Part shown: piece after piece, positions 5,569 through 6,591 of the stretch
Position numbering within the stretch: the first letter of the stretch is position 1
Layout: every line of letters starts with the position of its first letter
NCBI GenBank assembly: GCA_945867725.1
Contig: CAMBJI010000118.1
Location: 1 to 6,591, forward strand
Reading direction: 5' to 3'
Source of the DNA: Bordetella parapertussis
GTDB taxonomy: Bacteria > Pseudomonadota > Gammaproteobacteria > Burkholderiales > Burkholderiaceae_D
DNA length: 6,591 nt
Position numbers and translations under genes: made by a program
The notes under the pieces: model-generated
Told to the model about the DNA's origin: nothing
The model's database searches: none
The model's input: the letters and a program-made list of their open reading frames with translations, nothing else

Positions 5569-6351
5569 ATGACTACCCACTACGAAGAAGCGGCTGCCCA
5601 TCTTTACCCTCTTTGGCAGGATAAAACCCGGTGTTTGAATTTACCTGAGGCTATCCGACCTCGCGACCGGATCGAGGGTTATCGGGTTCAGCAGGCGTTT
5701 GCCGATCGTCATGGCGTTTCGGTCGTTGGCTGGAAGATTGCGGCAACCAGTATCGAAGGCCAAAAGCACATTGGTGTGGATGGTCCACTGGCGGGTCGCC
5801 TGTTTGCAGATCGTGTGCTTGCAGATGGCGCAAATGTATCGCTGGCAGGTAATCTCATGCGCGTGGCTGAAATCGAGTTTGCATTTTGCTTCGGCCAGCG
5901 TCTTGCCCCGCGCGCCTCGGGTTACACCACGCCCGAGGTATTGGATGCCATAGGTACTATGCATCCCTCAATCGAGATACCCGACTCGCGATTCGAGAAT
6001 TTCGTGACCGCCGGTGCACCTCAGCTCATCGCTGACCTTGCCTGTGCCAATCTGTTTGTATTGGGTCCGGGGCAGAGTGACTGGCGTGATTTTGATTACA
6101 TCGATGCCGCTATTCAGATCAAACATAATGACGCCGCCGTCGATGTTGGTTTTGGGCGTAACGTGCTGGGTGATCCACGCGTTGCGCTGACTTGGCTGGT
6201 CAACGAATTGTCACGATTGGGTATCGCTTGTGAGCCGGGTCAGTTCGTCACGACGGGTACCTGCCGTGTTCCTGTCACGGTGCGACCCGATGATCGCATC
6301 CATGCTGATTTTGGCCTGCTGGGACAGGTGAGCTGTTCTTTTAGTGAGTAA
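5569..6351 (+). CDS. 2-keto-4-pentenoate hydratase family protein (MhpD-like)
   Basis: This 260-residue enzyme has the normal length for the hydratase/decarboxylase branch of the fumarylacetoacetate hydrolase (FAH) superfamily. Family members add water to 2-hydroxypenta-2,4-dienoate, giving 4-hydroxy-2-oxovalerate, or decarboxylate related oxalocrotonates, in meta-cleavage pathways. Seen: GWKIAAT (54-60), the metal-binding element AEIEFAF with Glu101 and Glu103, HPSIEIPDSRF with Glu136, GRNVLGDPRVALTWLVNEL (196-214) and TTGTC (228-232). This spacing of acidic ligands is that of MhpD-type Mg/Mn enzymes. The ATG at 5569 has only a weak purine-rich site before it, but the product aligns at family length from there. 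It is divergent from the dehydratase and has no neighbouring aldolase, aldehyde dehydrogenase or ring-cleavage dioxygenase in the window, so the exact substrate is open. It may act on a keto-deoxy acid instead of an aromatic breakdown product. Confidence 0.85.
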   Translation: MTTHYEEAAAHLYPLWQDKTRCLNLPEAIRPRDRIEGYRVQQAFADRHGVSVVGWKIAATSIEGQKHIGVDGPLAGRLFADRVLADGANVSLAGNLMRVAEIEFAFCFGQRLAPRASGYTTPEVLDAIGTMHPSIEIPDSRFENFVTAGAPQLIADLACANLFVLGPGQSDWRDFDYIDAAIQIKHNDAAVDVGFGRNVLGDPRVALTWLVNELSRLGIACEPGQFVTTGTCRVPVTVRPDDRIHADFGLLGQVSCSFSE

Positions 6352-6421
6352 GCGCATGAGACCTCGCCTGCATTTTTTTGCGGCGGACTTTCATTCGGTA
6401 CGGTGTGTTACTGCTGACAGC

Positions 6422-6448
6422 GACATCGGCGCTCAGAGTGCCGATGTC
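6422..6448 (+). repeat. Hairpin downstream of the hydratase gene
   Basis: GACATCGGC (6422-6430) and GCCGATGTC (6440-6448) form a perfect 9-bp stem with a 9-nt loop, 71 nt after the hydratase stop. No T-run follows on either strand, so it is not a standard terminator. It may protect the message 3' end or form part of a rho-dependent end. Confidence 0.6.
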
Positions 6449-6488
6449 CGGCGCAATGGCCGTTGATGTAGTGGTAGTGCCCGGTCAG

Positions 6489-6579
6489 GATTACTGGCGC
6501 GAAGCCGCTTTGCGTTGCGCGGGGCGTCCATAAGGCGAAGTAGCGGGCGGGCGCTTGACACGAGATTGCTGGCGCGAAG
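6489..6579. repeat. Direct repeat pair, 75-bp period
   Basis: GATTACTGGCGCGAAG (6489-6504) recurs as GATTGCTGGCGCGAAG (6564-6579), 15 of 16 bases identical, with starts 75 bases apart. The stretch from 6352 to the window end holds no convincing gene. The pair may be the edge of a longer repeat family beyond the window. Confidence 0.5.
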
Positions 6580-6591
6580 GTCTGAAAGATA

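Noticed and set aside
6355..6465. 36-codon + strand frame just after the hydratase
   Set aside because: It has no clear ribosome binding site, its sequence contains the hairpin arms, and there is no family resemblance.
6408..6590. Open - strand frame running in from the right window edge
   Set aside because: About 60 codons are open, but the composition is not protein-like and it reads across the hairpin and both direct repeats. The edge position prevents a test.

Overview
The window comes from a purple phototrophic proteobacterium. It carries genes for a peripheral (LH2-type) bacteriochlorophyll antenna. The long C-terminal tail on the alpha chain and the moderate GC content fit a beta- or gammaproteobacterium better than a classical alphaproteobacterium, but that placement is inference.

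Left third (about 1-2330, + strand): a compact puc antenna operon. It runs pucB (LH2 beta), pucA (LH2 alpha), a long hairpin between genes, then pucC, a 12-helix antenna-assembly protein. About 210 bases after pucC comes a 35-codon gene for a single-helix membrane peptide with a good ribosome binding site, closed by a rho-independent terminator. PucB and PucA would form the antenna ring and PucC would help insert or load it with pigment. The small peptide is unassigned, but it is a plausible accessory to the antenna. The chains differ from the reference Rhodoblastus acidophilus LH2 at pigment-tuning sites: alpha 44/45 is Phe-Leu instead of Tyr-Trp, and the beta position ten residues before the pigment-ligand His is Gln instead of Arg. 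This predicts a blue-shifted, B800-820 (LH3-like) antenna.

Middle (2312-5282, - strand): two genes reading leftward and converging on the puc operon. The upstream one encodes a full-length UxaA/altronate dehydratase family enzyme with a SAF domain. The downstream one encodes a TAXI-family (TRAP-type) solute-binding protein that is anchored by two membrane helices and has a C-terminal cytoplasmic helical tail. No TRAP permease is present.

Right (5283-6591): a 286-bp divergent control region with a perfect inverted repeat next to the dehydratase start. It is followed by a + strand 2-keto-4-pentenoate hydratase (MhpD-like, FAH fold) gene and about 240 bp of non-coding sequence with a 9-bp-stem hairpin and a 16-bp direct repeat. 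The right half looks like carbon-compound (sugar-acid or keto-acid) catabolism with no evident mechanistic link to the antenna genes.
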